Both the position numbers and the translations under genes were made by a program. The notes under the pieces were generated by a model. That model was given only the letters and a program-made list of their open reading frames with translations. It searched no databases and was not told the DNA's origin. 64,000 nucleotides of DNA from Limanda limanda (Eukaryota; Chordata; Actinopteri; Pleuronectiformes; Pleuronectidae), in contig NC_083651.1 in the NCBI RefSeq assembly GCF_963576545.1, forward strand, positions 20,044,248 to 20,108,247. The letters run 5' to 3'. Every line of letters begins with the position of its first letter. Positions within the stretch are counted from its first letter, which is position 1. This document shows, piece after piece, positions 61,825 to 64,000 of the stretch.

Positions 61825-62600
61825 ACCTCAATATCGGCCAATGATTTCTGTATCATCTGCTGATATAGATTTTTGAACAGATACCAATTGTTATTCTGTG
61901 CTCTACAATTATTCAGTGATTTCTGTGTGTTATCTAGTTTTTCAGCTGCGATTATGACATAACTATAGTGACACTGACAAATCAATGTTGTGTGTAATAT
62001 GGATTTGTTACATCTAGAGATGATCCAATACCATTTTTCACATCCGGATACCAATACCTGGACTTGGCGTATCGGCTGATACAGAGTACCAATGTTATAC
62101 CAGTGCATTTAAGACAAAAGCACTTATATATTTTAGCAGTTGTATGCTACTGACTAATGCATGCCATATAACTTATCTTATTATCTTGTTTTATAGTCAT
62201 AACTGAAAAAGAATACAAATAATAAACATAATACACAGGCCACCCCTCAAAACTGAAGTGTTACATACAGTATACTTCACATTTTACTTGTGAGATTTTC
62301 CAGTATGAAATATTACCCTATAGCTGACATTTTAACAAGCTCTGGCTAATGCTTCACTTGCAGAAATCTCTCTTCCTACTCTAAAAACAGAACTTGCCTG
62401 TGGCATTATTGTTGTTTCGGAGCGTGAAGAAATGATTTCCAGGAAAATAAACTTGCAGTTTTATCTGGGTGTAACTAATGTACTTTAAAGATGTGGTATT
62501 GAATCAGTACCTAGATTTGAGTACTGGCCAATTCCCGACTCTGCATTTTTAGCCGTATCGGAGGCATTTCCAATGTTGGTATTAAAACAACTCAGTATTT
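61825..62600. repeat. dispersed fish repeat (old)
   Basis: GATGATCCAATACCATTTTT, CCAATACCTGGACTTGGCGT and ATCGGCTGATACAGAGTACC, then at the other end TTGAATCAGTACCTAGATTT and GCCGTATCGGAGGCATTTCC, follow the order of a common fish repeat. A second partial copy of the ATCGG...CTGATA motif starts near 61831. Ends were not delimited. Confidence 0.5.
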
Positions 62601-62639
62601 TTGGGCACATATGCATTTTTTACACTTAGTAGAGAACGA

Positions 62640-62745
62640 TGATGAAATGAGGAAGAGAGATGCAACAAAGGTCTCTGGCCAGACTCAAACTTGGGATGTT
62701 GTGTGTGCCTCAACCCTTGAGCCACGGGTCGCCCCATTCTCAGAT
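62640..62745 (-). repeat. SINE head fragment (tRNA-derived)
   Basis: On the minus strand GGGCGACCCGTGGCTCAAGG then GTTGAGG is A-box-like, and CAAGTTTGAGTCTGG is a B-box-like block about 30 bases later. Truncated. Confidence 0.5.
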
Positions 62746-63294
62746 TCTTTTGTCACATATAGATTTTTGTGTTTGTCTAAAAATCCAATACAGATACGAC
62801 TATAATGTATATATGGTTGTTTTATCCTTTTACTTATTTACCTCTTTCTAGGTGGTGATTTCTCCACATTCCTCACATGTAGACAAAAACAACACAAAGT
62901 TCTTTTGATATACATGAAACATAATCCCTGGTTTGCTGTATAAACAATACTGCATCAAAGTAGTTGTCTGTATATTTTTATGTGCAGACAATAAGTCTGC
63001 AAATTATTTCACCTTTTGTGTAATGTCACATTTCCCTACTAAAGTGAATTAAAGATCTGGAAACAGACTTATGATCCACAGCCATGAAATGCATAAAGAG
63101 AAGTCTAAAGGCGATTGCTAATCACTTTTACGAGAGGCAAATATTGATCTACTTTAGTTCTCACAGATTTTAGCTGACATCACATTTTCTTTGTAAGATT
63201 ATTGATTTATATCATTTCAGCTTCATGATGACATTTATCAAGATGGCTAAAATATTTATCATGATTTCTGTCTCTGTCTCTGTCTCCCCTGTAG

Positions 63295-63425
63295 GATGTC
63301 TCCTCCACCCTGCTCTCTTTCTCAGCCTGTCTCCCGAGTTCAAACATCTCCGCAGACTGAGTGCTCCTGAGTGCTCGCTGCGACCCCCCCCTGTTTGGCT
63401 GCCTGGCCGACATCCCGGGGAGGTG
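63295..63425 (+). other. galnt13: galnt13 5'UTR part of exon 2
   Basis: Follows acceptor CCCCTGTAG. It contains an upstream ATG at 63296 opening a 24-residue frame that ends with TGA at 63368-63370, before the main ATG. The main ATG sits in a GGGGAGGTG context. Confidence 0.65.
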
Positions 63426-63567
63426 ATGCGGCGGTTCGTCTACTGCAAGGTGGTGTTGACCACCTCTCTGGTGTGGGTGCTGGTGGATGTGTTCTTGCTG
63501 CTCTACTTCAGCGAGTGTAATAAGTGCGATGACAGGAAAGACCGCTCGCTTCTCCCTGCCCTCCGAG
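63426..63567 (+). CDS. galnt13: polypeptide N-acetylgalactosaminyltransferase 13, first coding exon (partial gene)
   Basis: GALNT13 adds the first GalNAc to Ser/Thr of mucin-type glycoproteins in the Golgi, mainly in the nervous system. The exon encodes 47 residues plus one base: a short cytoplasmic MRRFVYCK, a signal-anchor helix at about 9-28 (type II membrane protein), then the lumenal stem with FSECNKCDD and RSLLPALR, nearly identical to the vertebrate GALNT13 N-terminus as I know it. It ends at the donor GTGAGTCC (63568). The catalytic and lectin domains lie beyond the window. The start was chosen because MRRF is the family start, though the frame is open further upstream. Confidence 0.93.
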
Positions 63568-64000
63568 GTGAGTCCACACCAGCTCTGCACCACCTTTGAT
63601 CAGCAGAGTAGATGTGATGTAGACTTAAAGAAATAAGGAGTCCATTATGAGATAAAGACTGGGACACTGTTCTATTCCCTGTCCCTTTGAGCTTTACTGT
63701 TGCTTGTGGAATTTTTTCCATTGTCATGTTTTCCCTTAAAAATGAAGACGTTAACAGTGATTTGTTTTTTTTTCCAACTTCTCTGTTTAGGGAGTGGGAA
63801 TATTCATTTTTGTATTTCAAGGGCTTTTGCAGTCTTTCAGTTAATGTAATTGGTTGGTGATGTTTTGCAGTGATTTTCCATTTGGGATATATTAAAGGGA
63901 GGTGGTAAAACATCATCTTTAGAAACTGTAGATCTTTGAAACTGTATAACCCCCAGTGTCAGGTGTTAACTTTTAAGTGGTAATTTCTTTAACGACATAA
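63568..64000 (+). other. galnt13: galnt13 intron 2, 5' part
   Basis: Begins with GTGAGTCC. No further exon was recognised before the window ends. Confidence 0.55.

Larger units (their letters stand above)
58987..63294 (+). other. galnt13: galnt13 intron 1 (about 4.3 kb)
   Basis: Bounded by GTAAGAGA at 58987 and CCCCTGTAG at 63294. It holds SINE fragments, a GT microsatellite and an old dispersed repeat listed separately. A 31-nt exon-like block at 60342-60372 has both splice signals. Confidence 0.5.

Overview
The window looks like nuclear DNA of a ray-finned (teleost) fish. It has intron-split genes with vertebrate protein sequences, long CA/GT and GATA microsatellites, tRNA-derived SINEs and short inverted-repeat transposons of kinds familiar from fish genomes. 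The gene order FMNL2 - PRPF40A - RPRM - GALNT13 matches the vertebrate block on human chromosome 2.

Layout. 1-2700 (+): last coding exon and long 3'UTR of formin-like 2. 2789-3620: a TTAA-flanked MITE and a decayed transposase. 4210-15696 (-): complete pre-mRNA splicing factor prpf40a, resolved here into 27 coding exons that join in frame to 879 codons plus stop, with two WW domains, an FF-domain array and a basic RS/K-rich tail. 15951-17055: a tandem repeat of about 410 bp just beyond its promoter. About 17-54 kb: a gene desert with no coding gene I recognise; it holds a Harbinger-type MITE, several old dispersed repeats, microsatellites and some low-repeat blocks that may be conserved non-coding elements. 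No arl6ip6, which lies here in mammals, was recognised.

38749-47031 (-): an endogenous retrovirus with two 514-bp LTRs that read the same on inspection, a 4-bp TCAT target duplication, PBS and polypurine tract. It has an open 540-codon gag with a CCHC knuckle, but pol is reduced to scraps of protease and reverse transcriptase and no env is visible. It appears to be a young, non-autonomous, gag-carrying element and is the most unusual object in the window.

54937-55245 (-): intronless rprm (reprimo). 55.7-58.6 kb: SINEs and large microsatellites. 58.6-63.6 kb (+): 5' end of galnt13, with a non-coding first exon, an intron of about 4.3 kb and the first coding exon (Golgi signal anchor); the gene continues past the right edge.

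The four cellular genes act separately (actin assembly, splicing, p53-linked cell-cycle arrest, mucin-type O-glycosylation); they are linked by ancient synteny, not by a shared pathway. Exon borders were read by eye from splice signals and reading frame.
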